Positions 47,601 to 60,045 of a DNA stretch of 64,000 nt are shown here, piece by piece. Where the stretch lies: the NCBI GenBank assembly GCA_013399115.1, contig VXAA01007184.1:122310-186309 (forward strand), in the 5' to 3' direction. Source of the stretch: Anseranas semipalmata (Eukaryota > Chordata > Aves > Anseriformes > Anseranatidae). The number at the start of each line of letters is the position of its first letter. Positions within the stretch are counted from its first letter, which is position 1. The translations under genes and the position numbers were made by a program. The notes beneath the pieces were generated by a model. It ran no database searches, was not told the DNA's origin, and saw nothing but the letters and a program-made list of their open reading frames with translations.

Positions 47601-49127
47601 GGGTTGATGATGTTTTACAATAATCATTTTGTTTGCTGCATAAGAGATGCCGAGGGACCAAAATGGAACTTTACAGTGTCTTTACACTGAAAGAATTTAG
47701 GCCAGACTGAAAGAAAAACTCAAGTGTATTTAACCACTTCAGTTCAGCTTTTGTGATTGTGAAGACACCTATTAAATGGCTAACTAAATTCAGTAGGTTC
47801 TTCCCTTTTTGAACAGAAATTTTCCTCAAGAGCTTTTGTAGCAATAGATATAACTACCCTAATCTGAGCAGTCAGGTTATTTACTCTGCAGATAAGGCCC
47901 ACTGGAATTAGAAAATAGGCTGACAAGAGCTTAATGTCCTGAGGGACACAGCTGACAAGTAATGCTCTGAAAACAATCTGTGTATACAGACTCTACTGAG
48001 ATGACAAAAGCAAACCAGGAAAAAGTGAAGGCCCCTTTCATTTAAAAACACGAGTAGTAGAGATGAGACAGAGACAGCTTCAGTAGGTTTGAGCATACTC
48101 AGTCCAAGGTAATTCAAACATACTTTTAATACCTAAGCACACATGACCCAGCCACCAGGTCAGAAGTGAAATGGAGTGTTGCAGGTGTTCAGTTCTAGTG
48201 AAATTGGGCCACTGTGTGGCAGTAAATAGAAGACATGACCAAAAGAACCAAGAAGAAAAACTCATACATCATGCCTATGTCATATGCCTAGATTTACAAA
48301 ATTATCATCCTGTTTCTCCCATATAGTTTGACTATGAACTTTAAACACACTTGAAAGTGCTATGTTTGTATTTTAGCAGCATTTTCCTCTGTCACAGGGC
48401 TATAAAAAGCAGGTGTAAAAAAGAAAAAAGCAGATGATAAATTCACAGGTTAAAGCTGAGAAGACTGACCCTTTTATGCAACTCCAGACAAACCAACACT
48501 CCTCCACACCTTGCAAAAATAGCAATTGCACAGAATGTCAATATAATCAAGATAAAGTGTTGAAAATCTCCAAGATGACAGTTGTTATAAATATCTAAGT
48601 TCCTTGAACTATTAGTAAATTTAAAGATTCAGTTCTAAAGACAATAGAAGTTTTATGTTTTGTACCCTCCAATTGCTAAGCCCTGGGATAGTCCTGCAGT
48701 AGATTCCTGGGCTACCAGTAGCAAGAAGAAGGTGAGTTAAATTGTCTCTGACAGACACTAAGAGCCCCTGAGACTCATTAGAAATCATCTCTTAAAATCA
48801 AGGTACTCAACTTGGAACTATTACTACAGTTTTTATATGTCAGAGGAGAAAGGAGATAGGCAATTCTGTGCTTTTACTAACTTTGCCTGTTGACATTCTG
48901 TCTTTTGGAGACAGTTGCATTTTCTCGGGGTCAGCAAGCAAACAGTCTGCAAAATATCTTAACATGAAACAGGAATTATTTTAGGTTTACAACCTAACTA
49001 GTTTTATATTCTTCTCACAGCCACGCTAGCCCACATAGTTAATATAGCGTCATAAAAGTAAGATCTCAGAAACTTCAATTGTACTACATGACTCCATCAC
49101 TGTAGGAGCAGGCTCAAGCCCATCCCC

Positions 49128-49130
<3 letters not shown>

Positions 49131-49158
<28 letters not shown>
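49131..49158. repeat. (GT)n microsatellite
   Basis: Fourteen perfect GT units followed by TTTT. Confidence 0.95.
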
Positions 49159-49161
<3 letters not shown>

Positions 49162-49923
49162 TATTAATTTCCCATTGTCATATCTTTTAAACAGTCAGAA
49201 AAATCTTAAAGATTCTCCAGTGTCTGTATTATCCACCATCAGAAGATATATGCATAGCTGTTCCTAGCTAAAGTTCACTGTAAGATGTGCAAATATAACA
49301 AATGTGAAATTCCCATAAGTGTAAAGACATGATTATTAGATTTGTGACCACATTCTTTACCAGTGAATTTAGCCCAGTATTGTAACAATAAGAAAACATG
49401 GATTAAGGGTCAAATTGCTATACTGAGCCTAGTGTTTGTTAGAAAAAGGATTTTCTGAAATTGTAGTCATCATTTCTTCATTTTCTTATTCTGAGGAAAC
49501 CCACTGGCTCAGAAGATATTTGATATTCTTTTTTCCTCATTCTAATCAGTGGTTATGAATACTGCTTAAAGATAAATCTCTTGCTTTCTTCATAGGCATT
49601 ATAGCTGTTGTAATGAGACATATTTGGAGTCACCATCAGTAGCAAAAGTTATGCATATATTTGTTGTCTAAAGTTTTGCTGTTTTTTTTTTGTTTTGTTT
49701 TTGTTTTGTTTTTTTTCTGGCTAACATTTAGGGTCTGGTTATAGCTAAATATTGTATATCCTTATTTTCAATGAAGAAATGTTCCATGCAGTTGTAAGGA
49801 GATGCTTGATGCTTATCTTTGATGATAAAACATAGTTTCAAATGAATTCTGCCAAATGTTGTGACTGGCAGCAGAGCTATAGAGCATCCCGAAGTCAAAA
49901 TTTTACATGAAACAAATAGCCTA

Positions 49924-50033
49924 TTTGCTCTCTCCTCTCAGAGTATAAAAGAAAGCTTAAAAAAAAAAACCTTTTTGCTCCCTCCCCTCAAAGAAAAAAA
50001 AAAAAAATAAAAAAAAAAAAAAAAAAAAAAAAA
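49924..50033. repeat. Degenerate tandem duplication ending in poly-A
   Basis: TTTGCTCTCTCCTCTCA (49924-49940) recurs about 50 bp later as TTTTGCTCCCTCCCCTCA, and each copy is followed by AAAG and an A run. The second A run extends to about 43 bp (49991-50033) with one T. Confidence 0.75.
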
Positions 50034-52311
50034 GTACTTTCTCTTTTTAGAAAGAAAAAATTAAAGAAGAGTTCAGTATCTTTTCAACAGGCACAGGATC
50101 GTGAAGAGACAGTCATATCTGTGATCTCTTCTCTGGTCAGACTTTAGTAATTCTTAACATTAAATAATGGTTCTAACTCTTCAGAGACCTCACTCCAGTT
50201 CTAAGAGTATTATTTTTCTGTCAGTAGTCACAGAAGCTGTCTCAGCTCTTTCTGCCCCTTGTTTCTTTCTCTTTTAAATTCAGTGTAACAACTGTGGTAT
50301 AACAGCAGAAAAATAGCAGAGCATGAATTTTCCAAAATGGACATAATTGCCAGGAGGCTTTCTTAGAAGACTGTAATTGCCCAGCATTCCCTAGAAACAA
50401 AGCCAGCAGGAAATCAGGTTTAAGAGGTAATTTTCAGAATTTGGCCCCATCACAAAACCAAGCTCCAGTGCTTGAAAATCTGATTAGATTTCATTGTTTT
50501 GGCTTCCTGGTTGTTTTGTTGTTAGTGGTGGTGGTGGTTTTTTCCCCTCTAATTTCTTTCACGCTGTTTCTGCCAGTTCTGGAGATGGCTAGGCTATTTT
50601 TTGGCACTTCTACAAAACTATATTAAGAAAGCAACACCACAGCTGAAGCAATCAGCATTTGTTTCTAGCCTAGTGCCATGTGACTTGTTTCCACAGATAT
50701 ATTTGCAAAGCCGAAAAGTTCTGAATTTTAATCCCTGCCTCTGATTTGTTTTCTGTTTTGTCTCCCTTCAAGTTTCCCTGGAAGTTTATTAAGTACTTTC
50801 AGTGACAACTTTAAGATTCTCTTTCAGTCAATTTTGTCTTTGAATTTTTGACCCATATCCTCTGTGAAAGTATCAACCACACTGATGTGTTTTGTAAACA
50901 TATAAGATAAATTTGCAAGATAAGAGGTGCTCTGTGCCTGTCAGTCAATGGTAAAAGTGAACTTTTAAAGAGCTTTTTGTAACTTAATTTATTTTTGCAA
51001 ACTATGGAGGACTTATTCACTGGAGACTGTTAGCGGTACAAGGTGTTCAATAGCTAGAGAGCTGTGTATTTCAAATGCCATTTGTATTTGGCTTCTCTTC
51101 TTTATAGATAAATCATCAGAAGACGGTTGTAAATTGGTTGTTCAAGCTGTGAGGGAGCTTGTATGGATTAAAATGAAAATGTACTCCAGAAAGTCTTCAA
51201 GAAAACAGAAAACGATTATAGAATTTGACCTAAACTCATCACTATGGTTAAATATTATAATAAATTAGGACACAAATTGATTCCTAACAGTATTCACTAT
51301 TGATCAAGTGTAGCTCTTACACTTCTGTCAGTGGGATCCCACCCCACTAGAGTTTTACCAAGGGTCACTTCAGTAACACCTAAGTTATTTTTCTCCTCCT
51401 CTAAGTACAAATGGAAGTGGTGGTGCATATGCTAGCACCAGGTCTAGAAGAACCCCAGTACACCAGAACAAGAAATACAGTAGTACTTAGTATGAGGGGA
51501 CCCCTACCAGCTAATAAGTTCCAGAACTGTGACTGCTATCAAACCACAAGAGATTTTTCATGCATAGAAATCCCTATAGGTCTACAGTGCTGTATTATGC
51601 TATAGTCTTCTACCACATCTCATGCAAATCTCATTCACGTTTGTAAAACATATGCTTTAAAATTACTAAATGTCAAATTACTGAAAACTGATAAAAGCAA
51701 CATTATATGCCTATGCTTTGGGGACTATAATGACTAAGAAGAAATTTAGTACCTCCATAGGGTGACTAATTTTGTCTTCTGACATTGTTTTGACATAGAG
51801 ACTATAGATTTTCAGTTGACTGTAAAACTTCAGATTTAAAATCACTTGTGATATAATGACTAGCTTTTTGCAAAATACAAGGAAGTTCAACACAGCTGAA
51901 TTCAAATATTTGTGTTCATAATTAGTAGAATTATAAGAAAATTAACATTGGTGCACCAGTTAATTGAAAAATCTAAACTTAAGCCAGGTGTCATTGAAAG
52001 AATTCTCGATGCTGGCAAGGCTCTTGAGGTCATATATAGAGTAACTTCAAATTTTTCTCAGATGGTAATTTCAGGGAAGGGATTTATGGCTTCCCTGTAA
52101 CAGAAAGCAAAACATGCTCGCTTTAACTGAATTTTCTCGGAGTTTTCAACATCTATAAATCTTGAACTAAAATGGCATTTGGCTTGTGAACCTAAAATCT
52201 TGAGCATTAACTTAAGAGATGAAAATAAATTCTGATAAGATCTGTTATAAAAAGAAGGGCCAGTTTCATACAGGTCTACTACTCTCTTCTGTACAGGCAT
52301 ATGTTACAGTC

Positions 52312-52519
52312 ACAAGTCTAGGGGCCAGACAGTATTCATCCAAGAGTACTGAAGGAGCTGGCAGAAGTACTCACCTAGCCACTTTCAATAATTTACCAGC
52401 AGTCCTGACTAACTGGGGAGGTCCCAGTTGACTGGAGGTTAGTGAATGTGACACCAATCTACAAGAAGGGCAGAAAGAAGGACCCAGGGAACTACAAGTT
52501 TGTCAGTCTGACCTCAGTG
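52312..52519 (+). mobile_element. CR1 LINE, N-terminal RT fragment (left part of a split element)
   Basis: Reads as CR1 ORF2 at the start of RT. Recognisable parts are a 'GPDSIHPRVLKELAEVLT'-like phrase, a W-GGPS-DW block and 'VTPIYKKGRKKDPGNYK..SLTSV'. It stops at CAGTG (52515-52519), where the inverted LTR-like copy B begins. The element resumes at about 54440. Confidence 0.88.
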
Positions 52520-54324
52520 TTATTAAGTGAGATAAAGAGCGTGGCTGCCTCCTCCAGCCACTCCAGCCCAGGACCTCTCCTGCCCAGATGCTGGGCCCTC
52601 CCCAGTGCCTGGGGACCCAGGGTCTCTGCCCAGGCTGGGGGACAGGCTGCCACTTTCCCCTTTGCAGGTTCAACCAGTAACAAGGCTGAGCACGTATACC
52701 AGAGGCACACAGACAGAGACCGGACACTGACATGACCAGTCACATGGGCTGCCCCAGGCAAGGGCTGACTTCAATAGCACTTACACACAGCACTCCCATA
52801 AAACAGACACAGACCGCTAAGACCCCTTCCTCCTCTCTGGCTGGTAGAGACAGAAATTCACAAGTGCAGGCACACACAGAGTACCCTCTAGGATCCTTCA
52901 TGGATCCTTGTGGATCCTTCCCCCACTGTCCTTCCAGCACCCATGCCTGGATTCCTCAAGTACTGGCACAGTCTCTCTGTCCATCCAGCAATCCTCACCC
53001 GGATCCCAAGCACCCTGCCCGGATTCCCTCACATACCAGCATGCCCCTTCTGTCTGTACAGCACCCCTGCTCTGACCCCAGCCCCCTTATCTGCTTCACA
53101 AGTCAGCTACTCACTGGCTAGTCCAGCTTGAAGTCTGCTGCAAGCATACATGCGCTCACCCATTCATCCCTCATGCATACCACATTCGCAGTCCCCCCGA
53201 GTATACAAGCATGGACTCCCTGCCCACCTGATACTCAGCCCAGATCTGAGAACCCCGCTACTCTCTGGCTAGTCCAGCTTAAAGTTCACTACCAAATACA
53301 TATGCCCGCATGCCCCACGCACACCAGTTTGGGGAAGATACAGACTGTCGCCCCTCCCCAGCAGCCAGCACCAGGCACACAGGTTGTGACCTACAGCCCC
53401 GCTCCAGCCACTGGTGGAGAGCCCTACACTCGCCTCATTCATGTTAGTTCCTTCCCCAGCAGCTGGTTTGGGAACACGTACTGCTCCTGCCCCAGTGGCT
53501 GCGAGTCAAAGACCCCACTGGCTCCAGTAGCTGATGCTAGGACCCCACATGCTCCAGTAGCTGGCACCACAGGCCAGGGGTGCTTACATCCCCAGCCTGA
53601 CCCTGGTAGCTGGCACCCACTCCACTCACAGTGATCCTCCAGTAGCTGGCAAACCATGCACAAAGTCTGTAGGACCCTTCCTAGATCCAGAGAGCTATGA
53701 CCCCCCTAGCTACTAACACTAGGAGTCCCACTCGTTCCAGTATCTGGCACCACAGTCCGCTGGCCTATGCCACCAGCCTGACTCCAGTAGCTGGCACCAA
53801 TTCCACTTACACACACACAGGTCTCACCAGTATCTGGCACGTGGTCCTTGCAGTACACATACACATGGGAGAGAGTCCAAATATGCAGAGACACAGTTTA
53901 GAAAACATTTAATGAGAAAAGATATAAGAAGATAGGACAGCCTGTGGTGATCAGGCGTAGGGTTCAGCCAGACAAGAGTACTGACTGGCCCCATTTCACA
54001 TGCAACCAGCCCTTTCATGCCCTTTTTTACCTAACCACCTTTTTTGTTCCTTCTGCTTCCCCTTCCACTTTCACATCCCCTGTGGGTTTGTAGGTTTGCA
54101 GATCTCTGCAATTTCCTGCATCTTCCCAGTTCAGGTCCCCCTGTTTCACAATCTTATCAGCTTCAAAGTCCATTCTTCCTGGAAGTCGCACCTGTAGTTT
54201 GATAGCCCATCAATTAGTGAGACTGGGAGGTTTGTATCAGGTTTTTGGCTCCCAGCTTAGGAGTCCTCAGTCAGATAGCCCTGCTGGAATAACCGTTCCT
54301 ACGTTGTTACATGTCCTCATAACA
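52520..54324 (-). mobile_element. Long GC-rich LTR-like repeat, copy B (inverted)
   Basis: Reverse complement of copy A (10246-11654) but about 400 bp longer, mainly in the central GC-rich tandem region. On the minus strand it begins TGTTATGAGGACATG and ends TTAATAA(CA). ATTAAA with the CTTCTTATATCTTTTCTC block lies at about 53908-53935. CAGTG is found immediately on both sides (52515-52519 and 54325-54329), a candidate 5-bp target duplication, although the LTR end could be shifted by two bases. It interrupts a CR1. Its many open frames are GC-driven and carry no recognisable domain. Confidence 0.7.
53515..53840. repeat. CCAGTAGCTGGCACC minisatellite inside copy B
   Basis: At least seven imperfect occurrences of CAGTAGCTGGCACC-like units (variants CAGTAGCTGATGC and CAGTATCTGGCAC), spaced about 30-65 bp apart with GA/CCCAC-rich spacers. 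The same unit, less amplified, is present at 10690-10870 on the other strand. Confidence 0.75.
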
Positions 54325-54329
54325 CAGTG

Positions 54330-54439
54330 GGACTGACTTGGTTCCTTTAACTGACTTCCTTTCTTATTATCCTTTGTTGCATTGGAAAAGGTCCTTGACC
54401 AGATACTGTTAAAGGAGCAGACACTCTCCTTCTACATAC
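54330..54439. other. Short unassigned segment between copy B and resumed CR1
   Basis: About 110 bp that is neither clear CR1 nor shared with copy A. It may be extra DNA carried with the insertion, or diverged CR1. GGTCCTTGACCAGATACTG does not read as CR1 ORF2. Confidence 0.45.
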
Positions 54440-55752
54440 CCTTGTAGATACTAGGGAAGGTTATGGAGCAGATCATCTTGAATGTCATCACATAGCACAT
54501 ACAGGAAAATTGTGTGACCAGAGGCAGCCAGCATTGATTTATGAAGGGCAGGTCCTGCCTGACTAACCTGATCTCCTGCTATGACAAGGTAACCTGCTTA
54601 GAGATGAGGGAAAGGCTGTGGATGTTGTTTACCTATATTTTAGCAAAGCATTTGACAGTGTTTCCCACAGTATTCTCCTAGAGAAACTGGATGCTTAGGG
54701 CTTGGACAGGTGTATAGTTTGCTGGGCAAAGAATGGGCTGGATGGCTGCGCTCCAACAGTCATAGTGCATGGAATTCAATCCAGTTGGTGGCCAGTCACC
54801 AGTGACATTCCCCAGGGTTCAGTATTGGGGCCACTTTGTTTAACATTTTTATCAATGATGTGTTTGAGGGATCAAGTGCATCCTCAGTAAGTTTGTGGAT
54901 GATACCAAGTTAGGCAGGACTGTTGATCTACCTGAGGGAAGGAAGGCTTTGCAGAGGGATCTGGATAGGCTAGATTGATAGGCTGCATCCAGTTGCATGA
55001 CATTCAACAAGGCTAAGTGCTGGGCCCTGCACTTGGATCTTAACAAAGTGATGCAGCAGTATAGGCACGGGGAAGAGCAGCTAGAAAGCTGCCCAGCAGA
55101 AAAGGACCTGGAGGTGATGATCAACAGCTGGCTGAATGTAAGCCAACAGTATGCCCAGGTGGCCAAAAAGGCCAGTGGCAACCTGGCCTGCATCAGAAAT
55201 AGTGTGGCCAGCAGGACTAGGGAAGTGATTTTCCCCTTGTATGTGGCACTGGTGAGACCGCACCTTGAGTAGTGTGTTCAGTTTTGGGTGTGTGAAGAGA
55301 AAAGCAACGAAGCTGGTGAGGAGACTAAAAAATTTAAAAGACATATGAGGAGTGGCTGAGAGAACTGGGGTTGTTTAGTCTGGAGAAATGGAGGCTGAGG
55401 TGAGACCCCAGCACTCTCTACAACTACCTGAAAGGAGGTTGCAGCAAGCAGGGAGTTGGTCTCTCTTCTCAGGTGACAAGTGATAGGACACGAGGAAATG
55501 ATCTCAAGTTGCACCACGGGAGATTTAGATTGGATATTAGGAAGAATTTCTTCACAAAGAGGGTGGTCAAGCATTGGAAGTGGCTACCTAGGGCTGTGGT
55601 GGAGTCCCCACCCCTGGAGGTATTTAAGAGACACATGGATGTGGCACTAAGGGACATGGTTTAGTGATGGGACTCAGTAGGTCAGGTTGATTGCTGGACT
55701 TGATCTTAGAGGTCTTTTCTAACCAAAATGATTCTATGATTTTATGATTCTA
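54440..55752 (+). mobile_element. CR1 LINE, RT to 3' end (right part of split element)
   Basis: Resumes CR1 RT with a 'GKVMEQIILNVI'-like phrase, then 'AFDSVSHSILLEKL', 'WWPVTSDIPQGSVLGP', the catalytic FVDD-TKLG (54892-54903), '[14 protein letters not shown]' and 'ALVRPHLE'. After several frameshifts an intact C-terminal frame runs at 55473-55664 ('[23 protein letters not shown]', ending 'LDVALRDMV'-type). The 3' UTR ends with ATGATTCTATGATTTTATGATTCT-type repeats, a textbook CR1 terminus. Same subfamily as 9731-10180. Confidence 0.93.
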
Positions 55753-58700
55753 CTATTTGAGCAGAGAAAGAAAACCAAGAAAAGAAAACCAAGTTCAAAG
55801 ACCTTGACTTGAATTACCTACCAGGTAAATGTTGAGTTTGGCCCTGTAAACACTCATAACTATCTGGAATTCCCCAGATGTAGAACTTTTACATTGAAAG
55901 CTGACTTAATTTTAAATGGAAACTGAACAGACTTTTGTGGATGATAATGACATTTAAGTCTAAGTGTGTCTTCACCTGATGCACAGCAATCCATTCTTTA
56001 TAAGAAACAAAATAAAAAGATACAATGAAATATGCTGGCTGTTCTTCAGTAGCTACATGTATATTCTTTTCTCTCTAGAAGTAATTTTGCCCTACCATAA
56101 TTAAATAAATGATAATATCATAATCAGCTTCTTTAGCTATCCTAAGAAAAAGTATGACTGTGCTGAGAATATATAAACTCACTATTTTTTCTTCTTACTG
56201 TGAATCAAGTAAAACCTTCAAATAAACTGCAGATCTGAAAATTATCCTCAATGTTCCAAAGGGCAATAACAACTGATGCTTTTTTGGTTATGAGCCAGCC
56301 ATGGAAATGCCTAATGCATTTGTCATAAATACATGTTTTTCCTGAAACTCAGCTTTTCTAAATCAGGAAACAATCCCTTTTTTTTTTCCTCAATGATTAT
56401 GATGAAAATTAAAAAGTGATTTTTTTTTACTTTTCCTTGAAAAGAAATCCTGTGAAAATATGTAATTGTTCTTTTTTTTTTCTTCTTTAATTTAGTCTCA
56501 AAAGATTTTCTGCCTTTTTTAAGTAATAAATTTGATACACAAACCCACAAATATTACTTGAAGAAAATGGTTTTGGTTTATTCTTTGAAAGAAAAGAACA
56601 AATTAGCAAGCATTAAAATGTTCACATTGATTAAAAATCCTTTTTTTATATCAAAAAATGTTTGGTTTTGGCCACTATTGTGATTTAATTCTATCATATT
56701 CTGGAAGCTGTCTATCCAGGAACAGCAAATGCTGATCTTTACAGATTTGTAAATATTCAAAAAGAATCTTTGGTGTCTTGAAAAAGATAAACCTATTTTT
56801 CATGACATTTTCCTAAGAATCTGTTCAAGACAACTTGGAAGTTATTGTTTGCTTAATGCTTACTTTCTGATCTCTATTCTTAGAAGAAAGGGAAAACAGT
56901 GAGCAATAATAGCCACCATTCCGCTTTGAAATATTACTTGGGAATTTTAATCAACCAATTATCTGCCTATTTTGCATGTTCATTTCCTAACAGTTATAAG
57001 GGTACTAACAATGCATCACTGCCAAACAGGACCAATTCTGTGCTAAAGCTAAAAGGCACCCATTTAAGGCCACTGATTTTGCCTAATGTACCTGACTTAG
57101 AGGAAATTACGTCTTCATTTCCCGAACTCCTTGCTTGCAGAGTAGCCAGTATATTTTTTCCTATCTGAACAGCTAAAGTTGCTGCTGCTGCTAGAAAGAG
57201 AAGCAGCTCTAGAGGAGAAGCAGCAAAGCAGGAAGCATTTACTAATACTTCACTCCTTCTTCAGCCGTATTGAGACAACTATCCAATAATCCAGGTCTTT
57301 ATAAATATTTCGTATATTCTCCCTCCTACTCAAATGGCAGCATCCTGTGAAACAACTGAAGATGAAAAGGGCTGTGCAGAAAGGGCTGTGACATAGGGAA
57401 CAAGATAGACAACAACTTGAGAGGAGATGAAAATTTACAGGGCAGAGGAGTAGATTCTTAGAGGGAAGGAAGAAAATTGTTGTGAGAGTGAGTGAAAGAC
57501 CATCCCCAAATCCTTTTAGTATCCCGTAGTCTTTCTCCTTCTCCTCACCCTACAACGTAAAAACTATTCTGCTGATAAATTTTATTTTGCAGTCCAAACA
57601 CAAGAACATAATGGAATGGCAAAATTCTATTTTGTCTGTGTTCCTGAAAGTCTGAATCTCATTCTGCTTTCAGTATTCACATGCATACTACCTTCATATT
57701 TAATGGTTATTCAGATGCATCTCATAAAACTCTTCAGAAGTATTAAAGATACAAAGATCAAACATTTGCAAGGAATTGTTGTAAACTTACTGACTTTATA
57801 CTAACCAAAATCCCTTGTGATTAAATGACTAATTCTGGGTTCAAACTTGAAGAATCCTACACTGCAATCTGACTCTGACTCTAACATATGATAAAGATTC
57901 GTACCTACTTTAACTTTAGTTATATGTAGAACATTCTTCAGTGTCTTAGTCTGTGCATTCTTGTTTTCACCTAAGAACAACGACACTATGAATAGCCATG
58001 AAAACACACAAGGATTAGGTATCATCTTTAGAATTGAGTCATCAAAACAAATAGACACAAAACTACAAGAAGACAAGGAAGCTTTCCCAAATGAGAGGAT
58101 CTAAAAGATCCTCTAAAAATCTTCCCACCTGCCTTTTTATACCACAATGTGTCTGATTTCTGTTAGAATACAGGGGAAAGAATGGAAAAATATGTAGAAT
58201 TGAAAAATATGTAGACACTAGTAGTGGAAAGTGTCATTAAGGAAGAAGTTCTGTAGTTTGACTTCAAATTGGAGTTCAATGTGAGTAAGATCTTCAGGAC
58301 AAGGCCCTAAAGGAAACTTTCCAGTCTAGTTCATTAAATTCTTTATTAAAACTTGTAATGGATTTGTGATAACCTCAATAGAGACATTGCATAGCTTAGG
58401 AATAGCATATCTGCTTACATAAAGTTGAGTCCAGGAAGTGCTTACTCCCTTGTACACCTGACAGTGTTGCGGGATTATTGCTTAATTAGTAGTTTAGCCT
58501 GGGCAGTGAAGATGCATATGAAATTATATTGAAATTCAAAAGCTGCCATTTATCCCGGCTCTATGCCAGTCATTGCAGTTATAATTGGTAGTCTATTTAG
58601 CCTGTTTTCTGTAGCGGCACTGTTGGAATAAGCACTGCTGAAAAATAAGTAATAATAATAACCGAAGCATGAAATAGTTGAAAGAATATTGGTAACTAAT

Positions 58701-59499
58701 GTTTCAGGGCCCCTCAAGTCAAGGAAACCTAAGCAATACCCAGCACTGGAGATAGGCTTCTGTAGTGGGAGCAAGTCCATGTCCTAGATTACCTGAATGC
58801 TAGCCCTTGGGTGTCACCTGTTGGAAAAGCCACTGTACTGCCACTGGAACCTTGACATTTCACAAGTTCCTGAGGCTTCGGCTTGAGATTTTTAAGTATT
58901 AGTTAGATAGGACTAATTAGCTTGGCACCTAGTGGACAGCTAATTCTGATTAATATCCACAAAATAGAAATTCTTCTAAGCTTCGTTAGTAGGCACAATT
59001 AATATATACAGACAGAATCAGAATTGTATATGTAATGTGAGATTTAGATTCAGTTAGACACCTAAAATTAGGTTTCTAAAATGTCTTGATACGAATTACA
59101 GGTTTAAGCTTCCATAATAATGAGATATAAAGCTCCATTTTGAGGCCTGAATACAGGTAACCTAGTCACTTGAAATACTCTAGGTTATCTAAAATATGAG
59201 CAGCAACCTGGCAGATACTGAAACAGGAATATGGGATATTCATATACTTTCAGTTTTGGACATGTGAAAAGGCTTTAAATGCCTGTGTTTAGGCAGAACA
59301 GACTCCTTTAAACTGTGGGATGTGGTATACAAAGTTTTCAGCTACACTCTTTAGCAACAAAAGGCTCAAAATCCTAGTGTTTACCCTGGGGAAAGTCATC
59401 CTACCTGCATGGACCCACAAGCATCATTGAGTCCTGCTCCTGACTTCACACAGGGTAACCTAAGAGTAAAACCAAGAGTATTGTGTAAACACTTGTAAA
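55753..59499. other. AT-rich intergenic sequence, nothing recognised
   Basis: T runs at about 56379-56388, 56420-56428 and 56472-56480, a CTG run at about 57180-57190, and a short repeated GAAAAATATGTAGA phrase at about 58184 and 58202. No repeat family or exon recognised. Confidence 0.55.
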
Positions 59500-60045
59500 C
59501 ACTGACAGGCTTTGGGCCATGACCACTTCCCTGGGGAGCATTTTCCATGGCTTGGCCATGCTCTCAGTGAAGAATGTTTTTCCTAATATCCAATTTGAAC
59601 TTCCCCTGACCCAGTTTTAAGACATTCCCACATGTCCTATCACCCGTCACTGGAGAAAAGAGATCAGGACCTCCCTCTCTGCTCCCCCTCATATGGAAGT
59701 TATAGAGAGCTGTGAGGTCACCCCTCAGCCTCCTCAAGCTGAACCAGCCAAGCATCTTCAGCTGCTCCTCATAAGCCATGCCTTCTAGTCCTTTCATTAT
59801 TGTGGTTGCCCTCCTTTGGATGTATTCTAATATTTTTTATATCTTTCTTACATTGTGGAGCCCAAACTGCACACAGCACTCGAGATGAGGCCACACCAAT
59901 GCTGAGTATAGTGGGACAATCACTTCTTTCAACCAGTTAGCGATACTGTACTTAACGCACCCCAGGATACGGATGGCCCTTTTGGCCACTAGGGCACATT
60001 GCTGATTCATATTGAGCTTGAGCTGAGTTAAAATCAGTATGCCAC
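59500..60045 (-). mobile_element. CR1 LINE, C-terminal ORF2 region, minus strand
   Basis: On the minus strand it runs from a degraded 'VALVAKRAIRILGCVKYS' block through a 'LVRPHLECCVQFGLH' block to 'EEQLKMLGWFSLRRLRGDLTALYNF' and 'KFKLDIRKNI' (readable frame 59797-59564). It ends within the 3' UTR without a clear ATTCT terminus, so it is truncated at both ends. Confidence 0.9.

Larger units (their letters stand above)
45607..52311. other. Long repeat-poor AT-rich stretch
   Basis: Nearly 7 kb without a recognised CR1 or LTR, the longest such interval in the window. It holds a GT repeat (49131-49158), a poly-A tract (49991-50033) and a candidate conserved non-coding block (46250-47600). No convincing exon was seen on either strand. 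Confidence 0.55.

Noticed and set aside
52442..53634. Proline/serine-rich frames of up to 168 codons
   Set aside because: They are in GC-rich LTR-like copy B. The composition follows the tandem repeats and equivalent frames are not preserved in copy A.
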